Counted from the stretch's first letter, positions 1 through 10,306 are shown. The stretch is 64,000 bases of DNA from Parastagonospora avenae f. sp. tritici 18332-5 (GCA_022559985.1 JAFJTR010000015.1:310001-374000), one strand, 5' to 3'. Numbers and translations: made by a program. The notes: a model not told the origin generated them from the sequence alone.

Positions 1-684
1 AGCCTAGCTTGGTTTGGCATGGGCTGGGAAGACTACTTCAAGCTGCCAATGTCGCAATTGAATCTGTATATCGAGAAGCTTCAGAGCCTTGTCGCCATCG
101 CCGAGGTTTTAGATGAGCCTGCTGCTTTCAACGAGGCAACCCGTTTGAAAGGCACCATGGCAGCTGTCCAATGGCTCAGCGTGACGGCCTCCAGCATCCT
201 GTCGAGTGCGGAGGGAAGAGAAGAGATCAAGAATTTGGAAAAACTCATATATACCATGGATTCCGATATTTTCTCGCAGCTCCGTTTGCTCGACTCAACT
301 CGCCGTGTAATGTATCAAGGCAAGATGGCAATCAAGATGAAGAGTCAGGGCTCTTGGCAATCTGTTCATGTCATCTTATTAGACAACTTCTTACTTTGGG
401 GCAAGGTGAAGCCACAGAAGAAGAACAAGGGAGACAAGATTTTGGTGTTAGACGATCCTATCGCTATCGATGATTTGGATGTTACAACGCCATGCGAAGA
501 TCACCAGTTCCAGAAGACCACTATGTTCGACGACATACCTCGAGGATCAGTCCTATATATCATCACTGTCAAGAGGAAAACTGGGGGCTGCATGCCTCAC
601 ATGCTTGGCGCATTCGGTTTCCAGGAACGAAAGATATGGTTAGAGCATTTCACTACTACTACCGGACGCCTGATCCAGACATAG
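1..684 (+). CDS. RhoGEF (DH-PH) protein, C-terminal part only
   Basis: This is the 3' end of a gene that begins before the window; the frame is open from base 1 and ends at TAG 682-684, leaving about 227 residues. The first ~55 residues look like the last helices of a Dbl-homology domain (LPMSQLNLYIEKL). They are followed by a pleckstrin-homology domain that starts near VMYQGKMAIK and runs to the conserved tryptophan in ERKIWLEHF close to the C-terminus. Dbl-family proteins exchange GDP for GTP on Rho GTPases, usually at the cell cortex. The specific GTPase cannot be told from this part. The ATG at base 19 is internal and is not the start. Confidence 0.7.
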   Translation, partial: SLAWFGMGWEDYFKLPMSQLNLYIEKLQSLVAIAEVLDEPAAFNEATRLKGTMAAVQWLSVTASSILSSAEGREEIKNLEKLIYTMDSDIFSQLRLLDSTRRVMYQGKMAIKMKSQGSWQSVHVILLDNFLLWGKVKPQKKNKGDKILVLDDPIAIDDLDVTTPCEDHQFQKTTMFDDIPRGSVLYIITVKRKTGGCMPHMLGAFGFQERKIWLEHFTTTTGRLIQT

Positions 685-952
685 TCCGTGCACAATATTT
701 CTTGGGCAATCACTCGACCTCGACATGCCCTGAGACTAGGCGAGTGACCTTGCTGTGAATTGAACCAGGCATTAGCTTGCTCTCCTCCTAAGGTAAAATG
801 CCTGCTCTGGTTGTTTCCAACTACACCCATCCTCCACAGTACCCACATAACCAAAGCGTTCTCAACCTCTACACATCAACCTAGCTTACGCACAAATCGA
901 TCAGCTCGAAGCGCTCCGCAAGACCTCGATCTCAGTTTTTACCACAACAAAC

Positions 953-3900
953 ATGGCTACTCCTAACATTTCTGCCGGACGCCCTGAAATTCCTGCTGGC
1001 GTCTCCACAGAGGACGTGGTAGCTATTGTCACCGTCCATAGCAGCCGAGCCTCGCTTGTCAACCAAGCGTCCATATACGCACAGGCAGATGTCTTCGGAG
1101 CCAGTGATAACTCTAGAAACCCACCTGTTCTTGTTGGGGTCAACAACTTCCTTCACCGGCACCTCGACTCAACTGGCTATTCAATGGGACGGGCCATGGC
1201 TGATCCCAAGGCAGTCCAGATGCTTCTAGACGTATATTTTCCCGATTCGCGTGTAGCCAAGCGTCAGTTTGAGGTGGTGCCAGATTGGGAGCGTGACTGT
1301 TGGCGATTACAGTCCACAACAAAGACTGTAACTATGGTCAATGGCGCACCCATCCAGCGTCTAATACCACGGATAAAGGATCTGGGAAAACAGGTCCCAG
1401 CTATGACGTTTCTCAAGCAGTCTGGCGTTAACATCGTCACGATTCATGACTTCCGGATCGATATCTGGTTCATGAAGTCCGTTCGGCAGGTGTATGGACC
1501 AAACGATTTCGTCCCATGGCAGCTCGACCCTGCTGTCCAAGATGTTGCTGATCGCCCTGAACAATGGGCCCGCGATCGATTCATCGCAACTGCAGAGCAA
1601 GTTTCTGCACAGACAGTTGCAGTCATTGACCGCTTCAATGGGAACATCTCAGCTGCGAAGATTTTCAGACCCGGAGATCATCCACAGCAATCCCGAGACC
1701 GCGAGTTCCTGGCTTTTTCCAAGCGAGATGTCGATGCAAGCATTGTTCGATATCTACAAACGACTCAGATTGATGGCCTCCCTGCGATCATCATGGACAA
1801 GCATGCTGGCTTCCAAACTTACGACGTGCTGAGACGTGATATCCAAAAATCGCATCCAGGTATCCGCTTCTCGATTGCCTCGAAGATGGCCCTTCGCCTG
1901 TACCGAGCTTTGGCCTGGATGCACTTTCACGGCATTTTCCATGGCCATGTCTCACAGGAGAATGTCCTCATCCGCTTGAAGGACGGGAAACCTGAGCACG
2001 TTCTTCTGGTCGGCTATACGACCGCCCGGCACACACCTCCAGGGAAGCGGATTGCCTTTGCAGACATGCTTACAGATGCGCAAGCTACCATGAAGCTTGT
2101 CGAAGACTGCTGCGACATATGGACATTCCGCAATGGCCCAACGAGGGACGCCCAGGGTGAGCATATCATGCAGAAGCGTACACAGGATGTGATGCGCCAA
2201 TATCACTCTGTCCGACGTTGTTCAATTGACTTCATCGAGCGCCTTGGCAACTCGCGAGAATCTGTCAAGGGCGCGAAGCTTATCAGGCTGCAAGATAAGC
2301 TCGGGAACGATTGGAATAGCGCTCAGCGGGCACAGCAACACAACCTTATGGCGCGCGAGGTTGCCCTCCTTGGGATGACAAAACTCAAGGAGCACATCGA
2401 GGAGTGGCAGGGCGCAAATCCACCACGAAACATGGTTTACAGAGATTATATGCTCTTGACCTTAGGCCATCCAGTCCTCGATAGTCTGGCGGATGGACTG
2501 CATGTCAAACGATGGGACACAATGCCGCATGAGGTTTGTTCTGCCATCAAGCAGGCTGGAGGCCAAGTGGAGGACCCCTGGCAGAGCTTCCAAGTTCAAA
2601 AGACGATCGCGCTCGCACCCACGAATGCTGAGCGATTCGATCAGATCATGAATTGGTTTGCTAATTCCTGTGAGGTCTATCCTGAGTGGCATGAGGTCTT
2701 GGAGGCCGAGATCGAAAAGCACCTACGGACCGATTCGGGCATGATTGGTCAAGGCAAGCTTGAAGACCTCCACAGTGCTCTACGAACTCATGGACCATTA
2801 CCGGCGTCCATGACTACAATGTTCGGACTGTTCGCAGACATGACTACTGTTCCAGAGCATGTAGAAGAGGTCTATAACATCTCATATCACATCCCTTCGC
2901 GCATGTTCAATATCACGCAGCTTCAGCGGCTCGCAACTCCAGAACTTCTCGCGCAAACTATCACTGGGGGTCATATCCGCTGCGACAATTTCGTGGAGGT
3001 ACGCGGTGACGCCAAAGTGGAGGGGTGCTATGTTTCGCTTTCTCTCTTGACGCAGTCTGTCGATCAGCTCGGTCTGACATTGCTTCAAATGCCGAATGCG
3101 ATACCGGAAATGCCCACTTTCGACGCAGCCGATTTCAGCCAGGTCCCACAGGCACGTATCGTGCTAACTCGACCAGGCATGATTGGATTCGGATCCATGT
3201 TGCGCGCAGGTGATCAGGCAAGCTTCCTCCACTCGCGGATCCCTGATAACTTTATCCACCCGAATACCTTCATTGCGACCTACTTCGGCGACATGAAGGT
3301 GCTCCCAGAGCTAGCGGCCGGCACACTCAAAGCTCACTATGATCGTCCGGAACATTGGTCAAAGTACAAGACAGCACAGGAGTCTGAGGTATTGACGGAG
3401 CTGGATAAGCAAGAGTCTCTGAAGGCCACTGCGTCAGGTCATCGTTCTTCAAGTCAAATGTATGTTGACGAGACCTTGCTCGGGCAGTTGCTGCGTGATC
3501 GTGAGCGAATTCGCGCTGCGGCTCGTCCACCCATGAAGCGTAGCATCTCTCAGAGTCCATCGCCTTCCCGAAAGCGCATTCGTGTTCGCACGTCTACCCC
3601 TGAGCCGGATTCTGCCATCCCAGATATTTCCATGTCGTTCGTCCAACGCATGGAGGAGCGCTATCAGGCACCCGGCAGTCTGACTCAAGCGGCGCAGCCA
3701 CCATCACAGACTACGTCTTTCATGAACGATTCGTTCATGCAGCGCAACTCAGCACTCCTCACAGTAGCGCCAAATGATCCAACAAACGTCAACGTATCGT
3801 TCACTGTGGGGGATGAAACTGAGACCCTTGACGATGATTGGAAGATAGTCGACGAGATGCTTGCCGAAATGTCAGACGAAGAACCCGAAGTCGAAGGCAT

Positions 3901-4957
3901 CTTTGGATTCCGATTCCATGGCGCCGATTCAGATGACAGTACTGAAGTTGATTCCAATAGCGGCAGTGCTTTCTTGGGCAAACGCGGTGGCACAGCCGCA
4001 AACTCGTTCGCATCGACAGCTGGGTCAAAGTCAGCGCGCGGGTCCTTCCAAAAGCAACAGTCTCGGTTGTCGGACATATCAGAGTCGCCCACAGAATCTT
4101 GGAGCCAGTTCCAGCAGTCTTCCAAGACCACAGCAACTGGCGTTCCCCCCACGTCTCTGAGAAAGCATATCCGACGTGTGAGCGACAATAGCTCAGAGGG
4201 TATGCTGTCCACTGCACCACCAAGCCCACAGCCACTCGTAGGAAACGGCCGTCCCTCGTTTGGCAGTCAAGGCGGCAGCCCTTTCGGTTCATCGGGATCG
4301 GGCAACTCTTTGGGGCCTCACGTCAATTCGACAACAACCAGCAACTCTGTGCGGACCAACACGCCTCCGCAAGTTTCACTCGGCAGCAGTCTGGGTTATA
4401 TGCCTACCCGCCCTTCCGCCCTAAATCCAAATCGCTCCAGCCGGACGTCGAAGCGACCTCGAAATTCACCAAAGTCAGGTCGTTCGTCCTTCAACCGATC
4501 TTTGAAGGGCAATCCTGCTCGTCTAGTCATGGACGTCAACGCGTCCTTTGGTTCGTTCCGTCGCAACACACCACAAGTGACGCAGACGCCTCCTCCACCT
4601 GCTCGCCCAACAATGGACGTCAACGCTTCTGTTGATCGCCATGGTGGTAGTACTCCACGAGTGATACAGACGTCTCCGCGAGTTGTTCGCTCACTCGGCC
4701 CTGACAATTCCTTCCAGCCAGCCGACAGCCCAGTGATCAACCCCGGTACCCAGATGCCCATAGACCAAAACGCGTCTTTCAACTCTCAGTATCCACCGAC
4801 GGTCGCAGGCAGTCCTCAAGCAGACTCTCCTGCCCGGCAAGGCTTTTATAATAACGCTGGTGGTGCTATCAGTGGGTTTTTGCTAAACCAGCTGGGGAAA
4901 GAAGGCCGGGGCGAAGATGAAGATATGCCGGACACGGATGAGGGCGAGCGTGACTGA
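953..4957 (+). CDS. Degenerate FHA domain plus pseudokinase, long disordered tail
   Basis: A single uninterrupted reading frame of 1334 residues begins at an ATG in good context (acaaacATGG). Residues ~78-135 resemble an FHA domain: GR at 79-80, SR at 99-100, KRQF where the usual H is replaced, and NG at 130-131. A protein-kinase fold follows (about 215-400): the lysine of SAAKIF is kept, the catalytic loop reads HGHVSQENVL instead of HRDxKxxN, and the DFG position reads VGY. Loss of the catalytic and metal-binding aspartates predicts no phosphotransfer. Residues ~880-1334 are low-complexity Ser/Pro/Gln with acidic patches and three MDVNAS-like repeats. FHA domains bind phosphothreonine, so a phospho-dependent scaffold role is an inference. 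I do not recognise a named orthologue. Confidence 0.8.
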   Translation: MATPNISAGRPEIPAGVSTEDVVAIVTVHSSRASLVNQASIYAQADVFGASDNSRNPPVLVGVNNFLHRHLDSTGYSMGRAMADPKAVQMLLDVYFPDSRVAKRQFEVVPDWERDCWRLQSTTKTVTMVNGAPIQRLIPRIKDLGKQVPAMTFLKQSGVNIVTIHDFRIDIWFMKSVRQVYGPNDFVPWQLDPAVQDVADRPEQWARDRFIATAEQVSAQTVAVIDRFNGNISAAKIFRPGDHPQQSRDREFLAFSKRDVDASIVRYLQTTQIDGLPAIIMDKHAGFQTYDVLRRDIQKSHPGIRFSIASKMALRLYRALAWMHFHGIFHGHVSQENVLIRLKDGKPEHVLLVGYTTARHTPPGKRIAFADMLTDAQATMKLVEDCCDIWTFRNGPTRDAQGEHIMQKRTQDVMRQYHSVRRCSIDFIERLGNSRESVKGAKLIRLQDKLGNDWNSAQRAQQHNLMAREVALLGMTKLKEHIEEWQGANPPRNMVYRDYMLLTLGHPVLDSLADGLHVKRWDTMPHEVCSAIKQAGGQVEDPWQSFQVQKTIALAPTNAERFDQIMNWFANSCEVYPEWHEVLEAEIEKHLRTDSGMIGQGKLEDLHSALRTHGPLPASMTTMFGLFADMTTVPEHVEEVYNISYHIPSRMFNITQLQRLATPELLAQTITGGHIRCDNFVEVRGDAKVEGCYVSLSLLTQSVDQLGLTLLQMPNAIPEMPTFDAADFSQVPQARIVLTRPGMIGFGSMLRAGDQASFLHSRIPDNFIHPNTFIATYFGDMKVLPELAAGTLKAHYDRPEHWSKYKTAQESEVLTELDKQESLKATASGHRSSSQMYVDETLLGQLLRDRERIRAAARPPMKRSISQSPSPSRKRIRVRTSTPEPDSAIPDISMSFVQRMEERYQAPGSLTQAAQPPSQTTSFMNDSFMQRNSALLTVAPNDPTNVNVSFTVGDETETLDDDWKIVDEMLAEMSDEEPEVEGIFGFRFHGADSDDSTEVDSNSGSAFLGKRGGTAANSFASTAGSKSARGSFQKQQSRLSDISESPTESWSQFQQSSKTTATGVPPTSLRKHIRRVSDNSSEGMLSTAPPSPQPLVGNGRPSFGSQGGSPFGSSGSGNSLGPHVNSTTTSNSVRTNTPPQVSLGSSLGYMPTRPSALNPNRSSRTSKRPRNSPKSGRSSFNRSLKGNPARLVMDVNASFGSFRRNTPQVTQTPPPPARPTMDVNASVDRHGGSTPRVIQTSPRVVRSLGPDNSFQPADSPVINPGTQMPIDQNASFNSQYPPTVAGSPQADSPARQGFYNNAGGAISGFLLNQLGKEGRGEDEDMPDTDEGERD

Positions 4958-6059
4958 GGAGTGAACGCCTATGGGGAAGGATCTGGTAGGGTGAAGGATT
5001 CATGCGACCAAGAAGAAGTCGCCATGTTGTACACAAAAACTATAACTTATCTTATGAGAAATGACATAAATGATTCAATTACAACATCTTCACTGGTCTA
5101 ATCGAGTTCTTGCGTGACAGGTATGTTTATTCATATTGTTATTCCGTTCGATCGGCAAGAACACATTGACAAGGAGTCGATAGCGCATTAAACCTGAACG
5201 TCCTACGCATCTGGTAGGTTGTCAGCTCGTGAAGACATTTACATGTCCACGTGGCCTGGTCTGCAAATACTTGGGTTTTTGCTGCTTAGTAGCAGATGCG
5301 GTGTATTAAGTCGCGATTAATGATATCGCAGACTATGTCTGGGTCGTCAATTGGCCTCAGCACATACCATTCGACAAGCGTCACAAATGACAGTCCCCTC
5401 TTTAACAGCTTGTTCCTGGCCTAGATTGGCCTCGCTCTTCGTATTGGAACTCCATCTATTTTATGGGACTCGATAGACATTTAAATGATGCCATGTACTA
5501 TAGGTATGTGTCATAGGTGGCTATCCATTTCAAATAGCTTTCCTGTCGCCTTCCGATGTGCTAATCAGGTGCAAGGCGCTTCAAATCGAAGATACACGCT
5601 GGGATGCGCGAGCAGAATAGCATTTGCAGCTTTTAAATTGTCTTCACCTGATTAGAGCACGGCAGAGTGCTACAAGCACAAAAAGGATAAATCAGATAAA
5701 CCAGCAACCCGCATCAAGTCGATACACAGCCCTTCGTATACATGTGATCTGCATGATTGGATGAATTGAAGACATTAGAAATGATCAGAAATCAACGCCG
5801 CACGTACCTGGCTAGATCCCCACCTCTCTCCTCCGTCATAGTAAGCCCGTTTCCCATGAATCGGAACCGATTTTTCGATCTATACTCAAAACTAAAATCT
5901 TCGGACCTGAAGTCTTCTAACATCTCTTTGAAACGGAGAACACTTCCAGTGTACATTGCTGTCAAGCGTCAAGGTTGGGGAGAATCATGTAGTATTAGGC
6001 TATGGGATAGAGAGGCCTATGTACTGAATGGAGCACGCACTAGTCCCAATGGGGAAGTG
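4958..6059. other. Gene-free stretch, AT-rich in places
   Basis: No coding feature could be supported. It follows the pseudokinase gene and leads into the monooxygenase relic. Short open frames on both strands lack recognisable motifs. It may contain more decayed sequence that can no longer be read. Confidence 0.5.
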
Positions 6060-7073
6060 CGTGAGAGCAAACATGCGGTGGAACCTGGGGCAAACAGTAC
6101 CGGCCCGTGCGGGAGACCCCACGGCCGACAATTGCCGTTACTCTGCCTTCGATCTTGCCGTTCTTAAAACAGGATCTACAATCGTCTGTCCACACGGTCC
6201 GCTTCAAGAGCTCTTGACTATATGAATTGTATTCTTCCGTTGCGTCTTCTCGAACCTCAACAGACCTTTCCTGAGTCAGCGGAGAATTTGTACGAGTGTT
6301 TCTTGAGCATGCTCACTTGATCTCTTGTTTGGTAATTTTCTCCCACCATTTCATTATATATTCCACAGACCAGTACATGATGGACAGCAAGCTACTATGA
6401 GCGAACGGACTGTTCGGACCGTTCAGGGTGAAGTAATGGGCATACCCGGGACACAGATTCCGAAGTATGCTTCTGGGTGGTCTGCCCATTTGGTTGCAAG
6501 CTTAACCCCGTCTCTTCCTTGTACGTCCCAGGACGGACAGAAGCTCACATCAAACGCCGTGGCGCAGACGATGATGTCAAATTCTTGTTCTTATTTGACT
6601 CTAGTGGATCTGATACCACTTGTCCGAACTTCTTGTATTGGATCAAACTCAACGGCCACATTATTCTCCAGCAAAGCCTCGAGGTAATTGTCATCAGGTG
6701 ACAGACGGCGACACCCAACCTCAAAAGTTGGAATCAGCTTAGCAGCCCAGTCTAGGTCTGGGATCCACGTCGCGCTATGCACGAGGGTGCCAGTGAAGTC
6801 GTGAAGAACTTTGATCACGGGCTAGTTCCATTTGCTGAGGAAACCAGTGCAATTGATCAAAATGTCGGCATCATTCTCGATAATGGTCGAATCGCTATGT
6901 TGGATTTTGAAACGCCACTTGCCGGTTTCCATGTCCCATGTAGACGAGACAACTTTTGTGTTGCTCTTGACAGACCTGTCAATATTGTACTTCGCCGTTG
7001 TCCTCTTTATGTATCCCCAAATTTCTGGGCCCGATGCGTAGAAGTGTGACCAGCTGGGATTTTCTGGCAATTC
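6060..7073 (-). pseudogene. Baeyer-Villiger monooxygenase relic
   Basis: On the minus strand the segments, in order, read as the middle and C-terminal part of a flavin-dependent Baeyer-Villiger monooxygenase: WSHFYASGPEIWGYIKRTTA, then INCTGFL, GCRRLSPDDNYLEAL, EFDIIVCATAFDVSF, PEAYFGICVPGMP, NYFTLNGPNSPFAHS and LKRTVWTDDCRSCFKNGK. The frame is broken by TAG at 6822-6824 (a tryptophan site, WNWP expected), TAA at 6591-6593, a one-base deletion near 6438 and a further frame slip near 6265. The second Rossmann motif (VIGNGSSA type) is deleted between DLDWAAKLIP and the GCRRL segment. Relic introns are visible: an acceptor at 7073-7074 with a CTGAC branch site, and a GTGAGC..CTGAC..CAG segment near 6268-6315. 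The N-terminal FAD motif was not found. It cannot encode an enzyme. Confidence 0.75.
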
Positions 7074-7419
7074 TGTAGCCTAGCAAATCCGCCACGCATG
7101 ACAGTCAGCAGATCCAGCAAACATTGTGGATGATTGCATACAGCAAGACATGGTAGGGGTAGTGACAGCTATCCGACAAACACGATGCCATGATTGGTAC
7201 CTCACGTGAGGAGATGGTGGTTCTTGGCAACTGTTGTCCGTGCGATCCCCACAACAGCTATTTGGAGCATCCGGGGTCTCCGCATGTCAACTACGGTACA
7301 TAGTCGACAGAAAAGCCTCGTAATTGAACGTAGTATGTGAGTTGATAAAGTACCCTGTATCCGCACTTAGGGTTAGGGTTAATTGGTTCGTGCACGGCAT
7401 AAGCTCGAGCACCTAACAC
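7074..7419. other. Decayed spacer with short telomere-like repeat
   Basis: The spacer lies between two relics. It probably holds remains of the 5' part of the monooxygenase gene, but none of the N-terminal motifs can be read. The only distinct feature is a two-unit TTAGGG run. Confidence 0.4.
7367..7380 (+). repeat. Interstitial telomere-like (TTAGGG)2TT
   Basis: Two perfect TTAGGG units plus TT occur at the edge of the transposase relic. TTAGGG is the telomere unit of filamentous ascomycetes. Two units are short enough to be chance. Confidence 0.5.
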
Positions 7420-7755
7420 CCGTTACAGCCACTCGCCCCCTATATCGTTTGACGTCTATCCAGTTTCTGAGGTTGTATACGATTTGGCTAGAAACTAGGT
7501 GGTTTGGAGGCTTTTGCCCTCGAATATTACAGCGCAGCGGAGCTTCTGGCCCGAGGCTGATACAGCCTCAATGATTGAAACCCACTCGCGATTGCCTGGA
7601 GATTTGACGTAGGCCTTACGCTTGCCAGATCGCGGTGGATGCCGGCCCCGTCGGAGACAAACTAGTGCAAGCACAGTTTGGTGAATACCGCACCTCACCA
7701 GCTCCGGTGGGACATCTCGCGTGGCCAAAACAACAGCAGCACCACAACGCCTCAA
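7420..7755 (-). pseudogene. pogo/Fot1-type DDE transposase relic
   Basis: In one minus-strand frame the segments KAYVKSPGNREWVSIIEAVS, VIFEGKSLQTT, YTTSETG, TSNDIGGEWL can be read. They match the central region of Tc1/mariner-class pogo/Fot1 (DDE_1) transposases, where SPGNREWV..IEAIS..G and SENGWTSNEIGLEWL are typical. Three stops lie in that same frame: TAG 7495-7497, TAG 7456-7458 and TAA 7423-7425. The first two sit where tryptophan is expected, and the third fits a lost CAA. The catalytic aspartates and the N-terminal helix-turn-helix were not found and no terminal repeats are visible, so this is a truncated, dead copy. Confidence 0.6.
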
Positions 7756-8183
7756 TAGATTTAATTAAAAAGTTAGTAAAATGATAGATCTTTACTACCT
7801 CTTTCTTGTAAACAGTTTAGGTTTATCATCATTTTATTCTTACTGGCGCTGTAGGGCTGGAAGTTGCATTGATGCCAAGCGTGTTTTGTCCCACCGGAGG
7901 TGGTACGACACTGACCACCAGAGCCGGTGCTTCACTAAAATACGAATCTCTTCGTAATGTGCGGTAGAGAGCTCTCTCGATCGGGCCCCACCGGTAGTCG
8001 GGTACGGGCGCCCGCAAATTACTTGTTCCAAAACGAACAGTCCAGAATGTATTTCCTCGTTCTCCACACCTAATCGCCTCGGTACTGAACTTATTTATCA
8101 ATTGAAGTAACCCTAAAGGCTCAAAATCTGCGCTGACCACGCTTCTGCAGCAGATAATATAGTGAATTCACACTCAGGCCGAG
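7756..8183. other. Unassigned stretch upstream of the P450
   Basis: A minus-strand open frame at 7829-8140 (about 100 codons, includes PDYRWGPIERALYRTLRRD) matches nothing I recognise. An AT-rich patch lies at 7755-7815. The stretch should include the P450 promoter, but no clear TATA box is seen. Confidence 0.35.
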
Positions 8184-9941
8184 ATGCTGTGCACAGATAT
8201 TGTCGCTTGTTTCCACGAGGGCTGGGCGAAATCACCCCTGGGAGGCTGCTCCGCCCTAGTACTCAGTGTCGACTTGGTCTTCTTTGTACTAGCTTGGGGC
8301 TTTGTTCGAGCATTTTAGTTGCTTTACTTCCATCCGTTGGCATCCTTCCCTGGCCCTCGTTATGCGGTTCTCTCGACGTGGTGGCTATACGCTTTGAGCA
8401 AAAGTGGTCAAACAGAAGAGGCTCTTGAGCGTCTACACAAAAAATACAGTATGTATGCACTATCAAGTGTATTTACAACAAAAGATTTACAATGCAAAAC
8501 AGATACACGCGCACTCAGAATCGCCCCAAACGAGCTACACATTACCGATCCTGCGCTTTATCATACAATATACTCGCAACGTTACACATTCATGAAGCAA
8601 CAGCATTTTTACGATGCTTTCAACACACCACATTCAGTCTTTGTTGAGACGGACAAGGACCTGCACCGCGTGCGACGCAAAATGCTGAGCAATTTCTTCT
8701 CAAAGATGTCGATTCGGTCAATGGAAGGGATCATGGTTTCGAAGATTGCATTCTTATGCAAAAAACTGTCAGAGACGAAAGATGACGGCGCAATCAACCT
8801 GTATAACGCCTTCAGGTACCTAAAATCCCCAATCGGCCACTAACGAACCATGTCACTAAATTCACTACAGCTGCTTGACAGTCGACTTCATCACCGAGGT
8901 TGCCTTTGGAGAATCCTTCAATCTGCTTGTCAAGGCTGAAAAGAGCACTTTCAACGCGCCATATCTTGAATCTTTTGACCTGGCCTCCGAATCAGTCTGG
9001 GACCTCATGTACTTTCCCATTCTCCGCGCAATCGTCAACAACGCCTCACCTACTGTTGCGGTGAAGCTCAGTCAATCGGCGGCAAGCTACCAGGGCCTTC
9101 TTCGCGCTGTTGCGGACACGGTAGCGAAATTCCGACGATTGAAGAGTTCACGCAAGAGCCTAGATCACAACATCGTGTTCGATTCCATGTCACACTTGGA
9201 AGACAAGGTGTTGTTAGCCGAAGCGACTGACATCCTGGTAGCGGGGTCCGATACAACGGCAACAACGCTCGCAGTCGCTATTGAAGAAATGATTGCAAGT
9301 CCGACTATTTTAAAGAAACTGAAAGACGAGTTGAGAGAAGCGAAGATAGCTACAGAGCAGGATTATAAGCTTGTTAAGCTCGAACAACTTCTATATCTAG
9401 TATGTAGACTGGTGAATTGTCGTGCCGAGCTAAATGCTATCAGACTACCTGTGTTAAGGAAGCCATGCGCTACGCAATGGCATCCCCGGGACGACTTCCA
9501 CGGGTTGTGCCTAAAGGAGCAGGGTCTCTCATAGTTGACGGCAAGGTTGTTCCAGCCGGGGTAAGTAACGTACATTCTAGACTCTAAAGTGATTGCTAAA
9601 CCCATTTACAGGCCGCAGTTGGCATGTCCGCTTACACCATCCATTTTGACGAAAGTATCTGGGGCGAAGACGCTCGGCGTTTCAATCCAGACCGTTGGCA
9701 ATCTGGGGATGCAAAAGAGTTAGAGAAGTATCTTGTGACATTTTCTAAAGGTGCAAGACAATGTCTTGGGATCAACCTCGCAAATGCGGAAGCTATTCTT
9801 ACGATCGCCATGCTAGCTAATCGGTTTCGCTTCACACACGACGAGACACTAAAGAAGTCGGATGTGAAGCGCATAGATAACTTCACCACGGGGTTTGAAG
9901 GCACTGGAATACGCGCTGTTGTCCACGAAGACAACGAATAG
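8184..9941 (+). CDS. Cytochrome P450 monooxygenase with an in-frame TAG (possible pseudogene)
   Basis: Exons by hand: 8184-8448, 8503-8815, 8871-9399, 9444-9560, 9612-9941, about 517 codons in all. The N-terminus has a membrane anchor (ALVLSVDLVFFVLAWGF) and then the YFHPLASFPGP hinge. The I-helix AGSDTTATTL, the ExxR motif (KEAMR), FNPDRW and the heme loop FSKGARQCLG are all intact. Codon 45, between anchor and hinge, is TAG (8316-8318). Either this is a nonsense change that kills or shortens the protein, or a 60-nt intron (8259-8318, GTACTC..TTTTAG) removes it together with the anchor. Because anchor and hinge are otherwise continuous, I favour a real stop. The gene borders a decayed oxidase relic, suggesting remains of a secondary-metabolism locus. 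Substrate is unknown. Confidence 0.75.
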
Positions 9942-10306
9942 ACTTTCGGCTGCGGGAAGAGAAGGGAGGAATTTACCTGTGTCTAGCGTCACGCAATTCA
10001 GTTCAGTTCAGTCCAGCAAATCAATAACAAAATCTCACTCAGCACACACATCACATGCAACGACTTTGCGGTTTCATAGTTTAATGCAAAAACGTCCTTT
10101 CATTTCCATCGTAGTAATCAATAATCTCATATCCCCAAGTACCCATCCATCCCTTCATCCACATTCCACAAAAAGAAAAAGATTGGTCACATTACACATT
10201 CTACCCAAAAGGGCCCTCCCAACAGTCCCATCTTTTTCAGCGAAGAAGAGAAAGACTTACACGTACAATGATGATTCGTGGCGTCGTAAATCTAGTGCGC
10301 TGCCAT
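9942..10306. other. Convergent 3' spacer
   Basis: Spacer between the 3' ends of the P450 (plus) and the myosin gene (minus). Nothing further is recognised. Confidence 0.5.

Noticed and set aside
7367..7380. True telomere or chromosome end
   Set aside because: Only two units are present and unique genes continue on both sides; at most an interstitial scar.
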